Shown piece by piece: positions 47,958 through 56,167 of a stretch of 64,000 nucleotides of DNA; position 1 is the stretch's first letter; the number at the start of each line of letters is the position of its first letter. The stretch lies in assembly GCF_005860795.2 (NCBI RefSeq), contig NZ_CP058350.1:2696501-2760500 (forward strand). Reading direction: 5' to 3'. The notes below the pieces were generated by a model, which had not been told where the DNA came from, ran no database searches, and saw only the letters and a list, made by a program, of their open reading frames with translations. The translations under genes were made by a program, and so were the position numbers. The DNA is from Peteryoungia desertarenae (lineage in GTDB: Bacteria; Pseudomonadota; Alphaproteobacteria; Rhizobiales; Rhizobiaceae).

Positions 47958-48899
47958 TCACTGCTTGCCTTGCGCCGTTCGACGACGGTCATTCTTAGGT
48001 GCGGTGGCGAGGAGCAGCCCTCCCATGACCAGCACCACGCCGCCAACGTGGTAAAACTCGATGGTTTCATCGAGAAACAGGACAGCCAAGATGATCGACA
48101 TTGGCGGCATTAGATAGAGCGTCGTGCCGGCCAAAGTCGCGCCCAAGGCATGAACGGTGTGGTGGTAGCAGTAGAAAGCGGCGAGCGATGCAAAGACAAC
48201 CATGCCAGCGAGCATAACCCAGTCATCCGGTGCATCAGGTAGCGGCGCCCCGGAATAAATCTCGTAAGTCGCAGGTGGAACAAGCACAACCGCACCCGAC
48301 ACCGCCAGGATGCCGAACACGGTCATCGGCTTCAGCTGGGACGGGGCAGGGCCCCGCAGGGCAAGCGAATAGATTGCGAATGCAATCGCGGCGACCAGAA
48401 TGCCCAGATCTCCGAAATTGAATTCGAAGCTGGCGAGGGCCGCAATCTGGCCCTTGAACACGATGACACCGACACCAGCGAAGGCAAGAGCCATGCCCAG
48501 GAACTCCCGGGCTGCGATTGCTCTTCCGTGCCGAAGCCATTGCAGAACGAGAATGAACAGCGGAGACGTCGTATAGATCAAGGTCGCATTGGTGGCCGTC
48601 GTGTATATGAGAGCCCAGTAGACCACACCCCCACATATCCCCATCCCGAGTATACCAAGCCAAAGCCAGAGCGCTGGCTGGCTGCGGACAAAGCCAATAG
48701 CAGCACGGCGATCAGCGTAGAGGAAGGGCGCCACCAGGATTGCAGCGCCTAACCAGCGGAGAAAAGCGGTCGTGAAAGGAGCGCTTTCCCCGGCCAGACC
48801 CCGACCGAAGATAATATTGCTTGAGAAGAATAACGGGGTCAGCACATAGATGAACCAGTCGAGATATCCTGGTTGCTGCTGTTGCGAAGAATGGTCCAT
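47958..48899 (-). CDS. EamA-family (DMT superfamily) transporter
   Basis: This second EamA transporter has 313 residues, about ten hydrophobic segments and two EamA repeats. The first begins at about residue 13 (WFIYVLTPLFFSSNIIFGRGLAG); the second near residue 165 ends with GTTLYLMPPMSIILAVLFLDETIEFYHVGG read in parts, the RhaT/YdcZ-like C-terminal signature. It is unlike the EamA protein at 42996 in sequence. Substrate unknown. Confidence 0.87.
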   Translation of the reverse strand: MDHSSQQQQPGYLDWFIYVLTPLFFSSNIIFGRGLAGESAPFTTAFLRWLGAAILVAPFLYADRRAAIGFVRSQPALWLWLGILGMGICGGVVYWALIYTTATNATLIYTTSPLFILVLQWLRHGRAIAAREFLGMALAFAGVGVIVFKGQIAALASFEFNFGDLGILVAAIAFAIYSLALRGPAPSQLKPMTVFGILAVSGAVVLVPPATYEIYSGAPLPDAPDDWVMLAGMVVFASLAAFYCYHHTVHALGATLAGTTLYLMPPMSIILAVLFLDETIEFYHVGGVVLVMGGLLLATAPKNDRRRTAQGKQ

Positions 48900-49343
48900 G
48901 CCAGCTCAATTTCGACGATCATGCCACGGCAACACCGTGCCGCCTTGCTCCCAGCTTTGGCATGCATTCCGACTGGATGAAAGCGGAAACATCACGCCCA
49001 AGACGGGTGCGCGGCGCCGGCGCGGCGCACATCGGATGTTCTAAAGTATAAAACGCTAACAAAATAACGCCGAATGTATATCAGCGACCTTCTTGAGCCA
49101 TTTTGCCACAATTTCGTCAAATTACCTCGATTTTCTCCAAAAATATTCGATTTATTCAACAAAAACAGTGAAATTTTCGCTCCCCGTACGCCGCATAAAT
49201 TCGCCTCATTCCTGACCATATTCTTTCGGTACGCCACCGTTGTTAACCTTGCCTTAATAACTTTGTACTGGTCCCATACATTCTACCTTGTGTGTCTAAA
49301 AACACCTGACTAAGAATGCCGCCATTAACAAGGGGTAAAGTAG
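48900..49343. other. AT-rich intergenic region with promoter elements, 444 bp
   Basis: This gap separates the divergent EamA gene and the coiled-coil protein gene. It is clearly richer in A+T than its surroundings between about 49025 and 49300, with runs such as ATTTTCTCCAAAAATATTCG. No credible protein is encoded. It contains the CtrA-type site listed separately and must hold promoters for both flanking genes. Confidence 0.6.
49243..49257 (+). promoter_or_regulatory. CtrA-type site TTAA-N7-TTAA
   Basis: TTAACCTTGCCTTAA is an exact TTAA-N7-TTAA, the full binding pattern of the alphaproteobacterial cell-cycle regulator CtrA. It lies 86 bp before the TTG start at 49344; TACATT at 49277-49282 could be the -10 element about 20 bp after it. 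The match is seen, the function is inferred. Confidence 0.55.
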
Positions 49344-50225
49344 TTGCGTACTCGTTGGGAAGAAGAAACGGCTGGTTCTCGCAGCCAAGAACGTAGGTTT
49401 AGCATTTTGCCATGGGCTTTGGGGATGGCTATCCCCGTCGCCTTCATAACTGGTGCTGCAGTCAATAGCTTTTACGGAATGTCTACTTCAGTGGCAGCGC
49501 TAACATCTTCCGGTGGGAGTTCTGTTGGCGGCGCAAATGCGATGGATGGCGGACGATTGTGGACAGCTGAAGAGCAAAGTCGGCGAGAATTCGATATCCA
49601 GAATGCAAGAACCGACGCGAAGATGTTGCGGCAGCAGGTCGAAGACCTGCAGTCGCGGGTGATCGTGGCCATGCGTGAAAAGGAAGAAGCGGATCGTCTT
49701 GCGCAAGCGGTCTTGCAGCAGAAGGCTGATCTGGAGCAGAAGCTGCAAAGCCAGGCACGTGCCGTTTCGCAGCCTATGACGGAAACTGCGACAACGGTCT
49801 CCCAGACCGATCTCGAAGCGCGCTTCGCCCCGGCGGAAGAACCGCCGGTTTCCGTGCAGAGTCTGTCGATCGTTGAACAGCAAGCAGCGCCGTCGGCGTC
49901 GATCGCAAGCGATCAGCCCTTGCCGCTTTCACCGCAGGTGACGGCACCGGCCAACACATCATCAGCGGACATGACTGCCGCTGTCGATCGCGGCAGCGAG
50001 TTGACTGCCGTTCCCGAACTGGTTCCTCGACAGCTTTCTGAGGTTCAAGAAGCTCTTCGGAAGGCAAATGGTCTGAACACTCTGTCGGGTGACGCCCGGC
50101 GTGACCTGGAGGCCAGGCTTGTGCGGGGTGAATGCGTGTCGAGCAGCCTCGCTACCGCCTTTGGGAGCACGGTACCAGTTGTGCCGTTGAGGGACCTGAT
50201 CCGCGGCCTCGATAGCGATTGCTGA
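49344..50225 (+). CDS. Membrane-anchored coiled-coil protein, function unknown
   Basis: I do not recognise a family. The 293 residues have one N-terminal membrane segment (about 21-45, FSILPWALGMAIPVAFITGA), a long charged heptad-like helix (about 72-140, rich in Q, E, K, R and L), a low-complexity Ser/Ala/Pro region (about 145-220), and a compact tail with two cysteines (GECVSSS and DSDC). The start is TTG with AGGGG 8 bp upstream. A CtrA-type site lies 86 bp upstream. The gene ends 19 bp before a TAXI-family receptor gene, so they are probably co-transcribed. It may organise the receptors in the periplasm; that is a guess. Confidence 0.65.
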   Translation: MRTRWEEETAGSRSQERRFSILPWALGMAIPVAFITGAAVNSFYGMSTSVAALTSSGGSSVGGANAMDGGRLWTAEEQSRREFDIQNARTDAKMLRQQVEDLQSRVIVAMREKEEADRLAQAVLQQKADLEQKLQSQARAVSQPMTETATTVSQTDLEARFAPAEEPPVSVQSLSIVEQQAAPSASIASDQPLPLSPQVTAPANTSSADMTAAVDRGSELTAVPELVPRQLSEVQEALRKANGLNTLSGDARRDLEARLVRGECVSSSLATAFGSTVPVVPLRDLIRGLDSDC

Positions 50226-50244
50226 ACCTGTTTGGGGGATTACT

Positions 50245-51279
50245 GTGAAAAATAGATTTGATTTGGTTCTTGCAGGGGCGCTTCTGGCTTTACCTTTGTT
50301 GGCTGCCAGCGCCAATGCCCAGCAAATTGAGCAAAACATCATGGGTGCGTTCAAGGGCGCCACGCAATATGCGGTGGCGGAAGATATCGCGCGCATCAGC
50401 GGGAACTGCGGCATTCCGATCAATGTTGTCGAAAGCGAAGGATCGCTCGCGAACTTCTTTGGTGTGCGCGATCGTCCCAACACGCAGTTCGGTCTCGTTC
50501 CCAGTGATATTCTCGACTACATCAAGGCGCACGAAACGCAGAGCCGCGAGGCCAGGCTCGCAGCCCAAGGGATGCGGATCATGCTGCCCCTTTATAACGC
50601 CGAAGTCCAGGTCATTGCACCAAAGAGCATCCGTTCGCTCCAGGATCTCAATGGTCGGCGGGTCGGTGTCGGCAATGTGAACGCCGGCACAAACTTAACC
50701 TCGAAATTGATTTTCGACATCCTCGACATCAAGGTGGCTGAACGCGTAAATCGTCCGCTTGACGAGATGATCGAACTCCTGCGTCAGGGAGAAATCGATG
50801 CGCTGATGCATGTGGCGGGCGCCCCAAACCCGGCCATTGCCGACGGTCGTCTTGATGACCGTTTTCACATCGTGCCGATCACGGATGCGGTTTTGAAGGC
50901 AAGCTACAAGCCGACGGTCATCCCGGGCGGGACCTACTCGTTCCAGCCGAACGATGTTGAGATTGTTTCCAACAAGACCTTGCTGATGACCTACGAGTTT
51001 GGTTCGCGGAAAAACAGTTACTATCAGAACGCCTGCAATGCCATTGCGAATCTGACGAACCTGATCGTGAACAATCTGGACGAGTTGCGCAGCACCGGGC
51101 ATCCGGTGTGGAAGAGCGTCGACCTGACAGAGATCCCGCCAAGCTGGGAAATCGGCACCTGCGTTAAACAGGGTCTTCAACCTGATTTCAAGCCGCAATG
51201 CGCCGCCCAGCCGACAGCCTCCGTGAGCGATGCAAACCAGGACTATCTCGATCTGATCAAGCGCCAGTTGGAAAACTGA
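50245..51279 (+). CDS. TAXI-family TRAP transporter solute receptor (copy 1)
   Basis: This 344-residue periplasmic receptor has a signal peptide (about residues 1-25, ending ANA before QQIEQN). The TAXI core shows GCGIPINVVESEGSLANFF-like residues, GLVPSDILDYI and RVGVGNVNAGTNLTSKLIFDI, where the glycine/threonine loop grips acidic ligands. The C-terminal part adds two conserved cysteines (IGTCVKQGLQPDFKPQC). The start is GTG at 50245 with GGGGGA upstream. A paralogue follows at 51534. TAXI proteins normally feed a fused TRAP permease, but none is in the window. Ligands in the family include glutamate and glutamine. Confidence 0.85.
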   Translation: MKNRFDLVLAGALLALPLLAASANAQQIEQNIMGAFKGATQYAVAEDIARISGNCGIPINVVESEGSLANFFGVRDRPNTQFGLVPSDILDYIKAHETQSREARLAAQGMRIMLPLYNAEVQVIAPKSIRSLQDLNGRRVGVGNVNAGTNLTSKLIFDILDIKVAERVNRPLDEMIELLRQGEIDALMHVAGAPNPAIADGRLDDRFHIVPITDAVLKASYKPTVIPGGTYSFQPNDVEIVSNKTLLMTYEFGSRKNSYYQNACNAIANLTNLIVNNLDELRSTGHPVWKSVDLTEIPPSWEIGTCVKQGLQPDFKPQCAAQPTASVSDANQDYLDLIKRQLEN

Positions 51280-51955
51280 TCGTCGGAGATGTCGCAAGAG
51301 AAACGGGGGGGCAAAGATGCGGCTCTCGCACCTGGTTGCCCGAATGAGAATTGGGAACTGGCGCCGAGGCTGCCATAAGGACAACACCGTTGTCCTGACC
51401 ATCCAGATAACCAGATCCACGCTGCAATCAAGCGTTTGACTTCAAACGACTTGGTCATGCGGGAGGGGTCCTATAGCGGGTTGAGCGGGTAATCACTGGC
51501 AACAGTTTTGCCATGCGAACCAAGGGGAAATTCATGTTTTCAAAGTTGTGGCGTGCTGCGTCGGTCATGTGCATCGGTTTAACCCCCGTCACTGTCACCG
51601 CCAGTGATTTCGAAAGAAACATTATGACAGGGGGACCGAGCGGAACCTACATCCAGATCGGTCGCGATATTGCATCGCTCGGACAGGCATGTGGCCTGCC
51701 TTTGAATGTTGTCGAGAGTGTGGGATCTCTTGAGAATTTTGCGGCTGTTCGCAATCGCCGTGCAACCCAGTTCGGGATCGTGCAGAGTGATGTGCTCGAA
51801 TACCTGAAAACCTATGAAGTGAATGATGCGGAGATCCAGCAGGCCATCCGTGGCATGCGCATCATGTATCCCCTATACAACGAGGAGGTTCATGTTCTGG
51901 CGCGCCGCGACATCAACAGTTTAAAGGATCTGTCGGGCAAGCGTGTTGCCATTGG

Positions 51956-51960
51956 CAAGG
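51956..51960 (+). repeat. Target-site duplication, left copy (CAAGG)
   Basis: CAAGG directly precedes the left end of the IS and recurs at 53276-53280 after its right end. Five bases is the usual duplication length of the IS2 group. Confidence 0.9.
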
Positions 51961-52033
51961 TGAACTGCCCCCCATTTCGACCGGACAGTCGGCATAAGCA
52001 GAAAGGCTCAAGCACGGGCTTGAGGACAGGCTT

Positions 52034-52419
52034 ATGTCTAACGAGTATCGACATGTTGAATTGCTGACGGGTGATGTCCGCCGCAGGCGCTGGACAACCG
52101 AGCAGAAGCTGACAATCATCGAGCAGAGTTTCGAACCAGGCGAGACGGTGTCTTCGGCCGCTCGCCGCCATGGCGTCGCGCCCAATCTGCTTTACCGGTG
52201 GCGCAGGCTTTTGAGTGAGGGAGGTGCTGCAGCCGTGGATCGGACGAGCCGGTTGTCGGCAATTCGGAAGTGAAGAAGCTGGAGGATCGTGTCCGCGAGC
52301 TGGAGCGCATGCTCGGTCGCAAGACGATGGAGGTCGAAATTCTCCGCGAAGCCTTGTCCAAAGCAGACTCAAAAACGGATATCGCTACGATCTTGTTGCC
52401 GAAGGACGGTTCCCGATGA
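52034..52419 (+). pseudogene. IS transposase OrfA, single-base frameshift
   Basis: OrfA is the DNA-binding subunit of the IS3-family transposase. The frame begins MSNEYRHVELLTGDVRRRRW with the HTH (WTTEQKLTIIEQSFEPGET, SSAARRHGVAPNLLYRW). After AAVDR it goes out of frame and stops at 52273. One extra base near 52240 restores SDEPVVGNSEVKKLEDRVREL, the leucine-zipper part, and runs to TGA at 52417-52419 for 128 residues, normal for the group. So a T is probably missing at GGATCGG. The stop overlaps the orfB ATG. Confidence 0.82.
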
Positions 52420-53243
52420 AATCAGTCGCCGACACGCTTGGCGTATCCTGTTCCAACCTGATCGAGCGGCTGAAAGGCAGATCGAAGCCGCGTCGCTCCT
52501 ATCACAAGGCCGAGGATGCAGACCTCTTGCCCATCATCCGCAGGCTGGTGGATCAAAGGCCAACCTATGGCTATCGGCGGATCACCGCGCTCCTCAATCG
52601 CGAGAGGCGAGCCGCCGATAAGCCTGTCGTCAACGCCAAACGGGTTCATCGCATCATGGGCAACCACGCCATGCTGCTGGAGAAGCACACCGCCGTTCGC
52701 AAGGGCCGCCTCCATGACGGCAAGGTGATGGTCATGCGCTCGAACCTGCGCTGGTGCTCGGACGGGTTGGAGTTCACCTGCTGGAATGGCGAGGTCATTC
52801 GTCTTGCCTTCATCATCGACGCCTTCGACCGCGAGATCATCGCCTGGACGGCGGTCGCCAACGGCGGCATCTCCGGCTCTGACGTGCGCGACATGATGCT
52901 GGAGGCGGTCGAGAAGCGCTTCGCAGCAACGAGAGCCCCGCACGCAATAGAGCATCTCTCGGACAATGGCTCGGCTTACACCGCGAGGGACACGAGACTG
53001 TTTGCCCAGGCGCTCAATCTGACGCCTTGCTTCACGCCGGTGGCCAGTCCGCAGTCGAACGGCATGTCGGAGGCCTTCGTCAAAACCTTGAAGCGGGACT
53101 ATATCCGCATCTCAGCTCTACCGGACGCCGAAACAGCGCTCCGGCTCATCGACGGATGGATCGAGGACTATAACGAAATCCATCCCCATTCCGCGCTCAA
53201 GATGGCTTCTCCACGGCAGTTCATCAGGGCTAAATCAAACTAG
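52416..53243 (+). CDS. IS transposase OrfB, DDE integrase
   Basis: OrfB is the catalytic part of the IS3-family transposase, 275 residues from the ATG at 52416. It shows YGYRRITALLNRE, the first catalytic Asp in RWCSDGLEFTC, the second in HLSDNGSAYTARD, and the Glu in SNGMSEAFVKTLKRDY, i.e. a DDE triad. The ATG overlaps the restored OrfA stop by 4 bp. Alternatively the OrfAB fusion is made by -1 slippage at the five-A run near 52371. The frame is open upstream of 52416, which fits slippage. The stop overlaps the right inverted repeat. Confidence 0.9.
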   Translation: MKSVADTLGVSCSNLIERLKGRSKPRRSYHKAEDADLLPIIRRLVDQRPTYGYRRITALLNRERRAADKPVVNAKRVHRIMGNHAMLLEKHTAVRKGRLHDGKVMVMRSNLRWCSDGLEFTCWNGEVIRLAFIIDAFDREIIAWTAVANGGISGSDVRDMMLEAVEKRFAATRAPHAIEHLSDNGSAYTARDTRLFAQALNLTPCFTPVASPQSNGMSEAFVKTLKRDYIRISALPDAETALRLIDGWIEDYNEIHPHSALKMASPRQFIRAKSN

Positions 53244-53275
53244 CCGACATGTCCGGTGAAACGGGGTGCACTCCA

Positions 53276-53280
53276 CAAGG
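53276..53280 (+). repeat. Target-site duplication, right copy (CAAGG)
   Basis: This is the right partner of 51956-51960. After it the TAXI copy 2 frame continues with CCAACAGCGGCACG. Confidence 0.9.
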
Positions 53281-53962
53281 CCAACAGCGGCACGAGCCTC
53301 ACATCGACCTTGATGCTGGACATTCTCGGCGTGGACGATGCTCAGAGGCTACCGCTCAATCCTGACGAAGCCCTTCCCCTTCTGGAGCAGGGACAGATTG
53401 ATGCCTTCTTCTATGTTGCCGGTGCGCCGGCGTCCCTGTTCGCAAACAACCAGATCGATGGCTCCCGCTTCCACCTGGTCCCCATCAAGGACGCACCGCT
53501 TCTGGCCACGTACACGCCGGCGAAAATCGCTGCTGGAACCTACACCTTTCAGCAGCAAGAGGTGAGTATTGTTGCCGTTAAGGCTGTATTGATGACCTTC
53601 GATTATCAGGCGCGGGGCAACGCCTATCAGCAAGAGAGCTGCAAGACTGTCTCTGACTTCGCCCGACTGATCCTGGATGGCCGAGATAGACTACAGGCTT
53701 CCGGTCATCCCAAATGGAAGCAGGTCGATCTCACCGCGTTACCCCCGGGCTGGGAAGTGAGTGCCTGCGTCAAGGCTGGCCTCGCACAAGATTATAAGCC
53801 GAATTGCACGGTCGCGAGCGCACAGACGTCACCGGCCAATAACGAGTATCTTGATCTGTTGCGGCAACATCTGAAGCCCTGATCGGGGAAATGGTTTGGC
53901 AACGGCCGTGCGACGCCCCACACGGCCATGTCTCATGTGCAGGCCAACAGCCCCAATGAACA

Positions 53963-53992
53963 AGGCCGGTTAAACACATGTTTCACCGGCCT
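53963..53992. terminator. Bidirectional terminator between TAXI copy 2 and glnA
   Basis: AGGCCGGT (53963-53970) pairs with ACCGGCCT (53985-53992), and inside, after one mismatch, AAACA pairs with TGTTT around CA. It lies between convergent genes, 81 bp after one stop and 34 bp from the other. Confidence 0.7.
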
Positions 53993-54025
53993 CTTCGGTT
54001 CAAATCTACGTGGCGGATGCCAACA

Positions 54026-55435
54026 TCAGGTCGAGTAATACATGTCGAATTCGACGGGATGCGGGGTCATTTCGAAGCGCATGACTTCCTGCATCTTCAA
54101 TTCGATGAAGGCATCGATCTGATCGTCGTCGAACACACCGCCGGCGGTCAGGAACTTGCGATCCTTGTCTAGGCTTTCGAGAGCCTCGCGAAGCGAACCG
54201 CAGACGGTCGGGATCTTCTTCAGCTCCTTTGGTGGCAGGTCGTAGAGATCCTTGTCCATGGCCTTGCCCGGATGGATCTTGTTCTTGATGCCGTCGAGGC
54301 CGGCCATCAGCATGGCGGCAAAGGCCAGGTAGGGGTTCGCCATCGGATCCGGGAAGCGAACTTCGATACGCTTGGCTTTGGGATTGGATCCGAACGGAAT
54401 GCGGCAGGATGCCGAACGGTTGCGAGCCGAATAGGCCAGCAGGACCGGAGCTTCATAACCCGGAACCAGACGCTTGTAGGAGTTGGTCGACGGGTTGGTG
54501 AAGGCGTTGAGTGCCTTTGCGTGCTTGATGATGCCGCCAATATAATAGAGGCAGGTTTCGGAAAGACCGGCATATTCGTCACCCGCGAATGTCGGCTTGC
54601 CATCTTTCCAGATGGACTGGTGAACGTGCATGCCAGAGCCGTTGTCGCCGAAGATCGGCTTCGGCATGAAGGTTGCGGTCTTGCCATAGGCATTGGCAAC
54701 CTGATGGACGACATACTTGTAGATCTGCATCTTGTCGGCATTGCGCACCAGCGTGTCGAACTTAATGCCGAGCTCGTGCTGCGCTGCTGCCACTTCGTGG
54801 TGATGCTTTTCGACAACCACGCCCATTTCGGCCAGCACAGTCAGCATTTCGGAACGCATGTCCTGAAGGCTGTCGATCGGCGGAACGGGGAAATAGCCGC
54901 CCTTGACGCGCGGACGGTGACCGAGATTGCCGGTCTCATAGTCGGTATCGTCGTTCGACGGAAGCTCCGATGAGTCAAGCTTGAAACCTGTGTTATACGG
55001 ATCAGCCTTGTACTTCACGTCGTCAAAGACGAAAAACTCGGCTTCCGGTCCAACAAAGACGGTGTCGCCGATGCCGGACGCCTTGAGATAGGCTTCGGCC
55101 TTCTTGGCTGTGCCGCGCGGGTCGCGGTTATAGGCTTCGCCTGAGACCGGATCGAGAATGTCGCACATGATGACCATGGTCGACTGCGCGAAGAAGGGGT
55201 CCATATGAACCGTGTCCGTGTCCGGCATAAGAACCATGTCGGATTCGTTGATGGCCTTCCAGCCGGCGATGGACGAACCATCGAACATGACGCCATCGGC
55301 GAACATGTCTTCATCGACGCAGACCACATCCATGGTCACATGCTGCAGCTTGCCCTTCGGGTCGGTAAAGCGCAGGTCGACAAACTTGACGTCGTTGTCC
55401 TTGATTTGCTTCAGAATATCACTTGCGGTCGTCAT
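54026..55435 (-). CDS. glnA: Glutamine synthetase type I
   Basis: GlnA makes glutamine from glutamate, ammonia and ATP and is the main ammonia-assimilating enzyme. The 469 residues have the GSI beta-grasp and catalytic domains: [19 protein letters not shown], the ATP region [10 protein letters not shown] (here [14 protein letters not shown]), and [11 protein letters not shown]. The adenylylation tyrosine is in [10 protein letters not shown], so activity is probably controlled by GlnE. The ATG at 55435 has AAGGA upstream. glnB lies 57 bp upstream in the same direction, and the pair is probably transcribed from the sigma-54 promoter at 55893. Confidence 0.97.
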   Translation of the reverse strand: MTTASDILKQIKDNDVKFVDLRFTDPKGKLQHVTMDVVCVDEDMFADGVMFDGSSIAGWKAINESDMVLMPDTDTVHMDPFFAQSTMVIMCDILDPVSGEAYNRDPRGTAKKAEAYLKASGIGDTVFVGPEAEFFVFDDVKYKADPYNTGFKLDSSELPSNDDTDYETGNLGHRPRVKGGYFPVPPIDSLQDMRSEMLTVLAEMGVVVEKHHHEVAAAQHELGIKFDTLVRNADKMQIYKYVVHQVANAYGKTATFMPKPIFGDNGSGMHVHQSIWKDGKPTFAGDEYAGLSETCLYYIGGIIKHAKALNAFTNPSTNSYKRLVPGYEAPVLLAYSARNRSASCRIPFGSNPKAKRIEVRFPDPMANPYLAFAAMLMAGLDGIKNKIHPGKAMDKDLYDLPPKELKKIPTVCGSLREALESLDKDRKFLTAGGVFDDDQIDAFIELKMQEVMRFEMTPHPVEFDMYYST

Positions 55436-55492
55436 ATATCGAATTCCTTGATTTTGATGACGATAGATCTCCCCCCGCGACTGCAGGGAAAC

Positions 55493-55885
<393 letters not shown>

Positions 55886-55892
55886 TCAGAAT

Positions 55893-55907
55893 GCACGCAA
55901 CGTGCCA
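55893..55907 (-). promoter_or_regulatory. Sigma-54 promoter of glnB-glnA
   Basis: On the minus strand TGGCACGTTGCGTGC has the invariant GG and GC elements spaced by 10 bases (GG-N10-GC) and the full TGGCAC -24 block. The -12 block (GTGC) differs by one base from TTGC. Transcription would start near 55881, about 50 bases before the glnB start codon. This agrees with NtrC/sigma-54 control of glnBA in rhizobia. Confidence 0.8.
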
Positions 55908-56125
55908 ATTTCATGGAAAATCTGCTGTGAAATTCCAGTTTCAGCATCCGGCGCGGCAAATCTCCCCCAAAACTCAGGCAAAAGCCAGTCCTTAGTGACG
56001 AATTCATGTGATTTTGTTCCGAATTTTATTTTCAGCTTCCATGCGCTAACATCATGGTGCTACTCGATTTTTTCCTTCCATGAGATGAAATATTAAGCAA
56101 ATGAGTAATCCGTGGGCAATTCCAC

Positions 56126-56143
56126 CTGCCTCATATGAGGCAG
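56126..56143. promoter_or_regulatory. 18-bp perfect palindrome upstream of nnrD
   Basis: CTGCCTCATATGAGGCAG is its own reverse complement over all 18 bases. It lies 24 bp before the preferred nnrD start (GTG 56168). It looks like an operator for an unidentified dimeric regulator. Confidence 0.5.
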
Positions 56144-56167
56144 ATGCCAAAGACGCAGGAGTTCGTG

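Larger units (their letters stand above)
51961..53275 (+). mobile_element. IS3-family (IS2-group-like) insertion sequence, 1315 bp
   Basis: The element has imperfect terminal inverted repeats of about 33 bp (51961-51993 and 53243-53275). Both start TG and share the blocks CCCC, TTTC, ACCGGACA and GTCGGC, with small gaps. It is flanked by CAAGG on both sides. It carries an HTH protein gene (orfA) and a DDE integrase (orfB) in the usual IS3 order. The precise duplication and intact ends imply a recent insertion. orfA lacks one base, so the copy may be inactive. Confidence 0.95.
51534..53882 (+). pseudogene. TAXI-family receptor (copy 2), split by an IS3-family element
   Basis: This second TAXI-type gene was intact before transposition. 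The 5' part encodes a signal peptide (MFSKLWRAASVMCIGLTPV) and runs to VAIGKV; the 3' part resumes with ANSGTSLTSTLMLDIL and ends LLRQHLKP. Joining 51534-51960 to 53281-53882 removes the insertion and one copy of the 5-bp duplication. It gives an uninterrupted 342-residue frame, very close to the 344 of copy 1 and aligned with it throughout. Start chosen with AGGGGA 7 bp before ATG 51534. The break falls inside the ligand-binding loop, so the fragments are not expected to function. Confidence 0.9.

Noticed and set aside
56042..56061. Possible NtrC-binding site (TGCGC ... TGGTGCT) upstream of glnB
   Set aside because: The half-sites are separated by about three bases too many and the left half is degenerate, so it does not meet the NtrC pattern.
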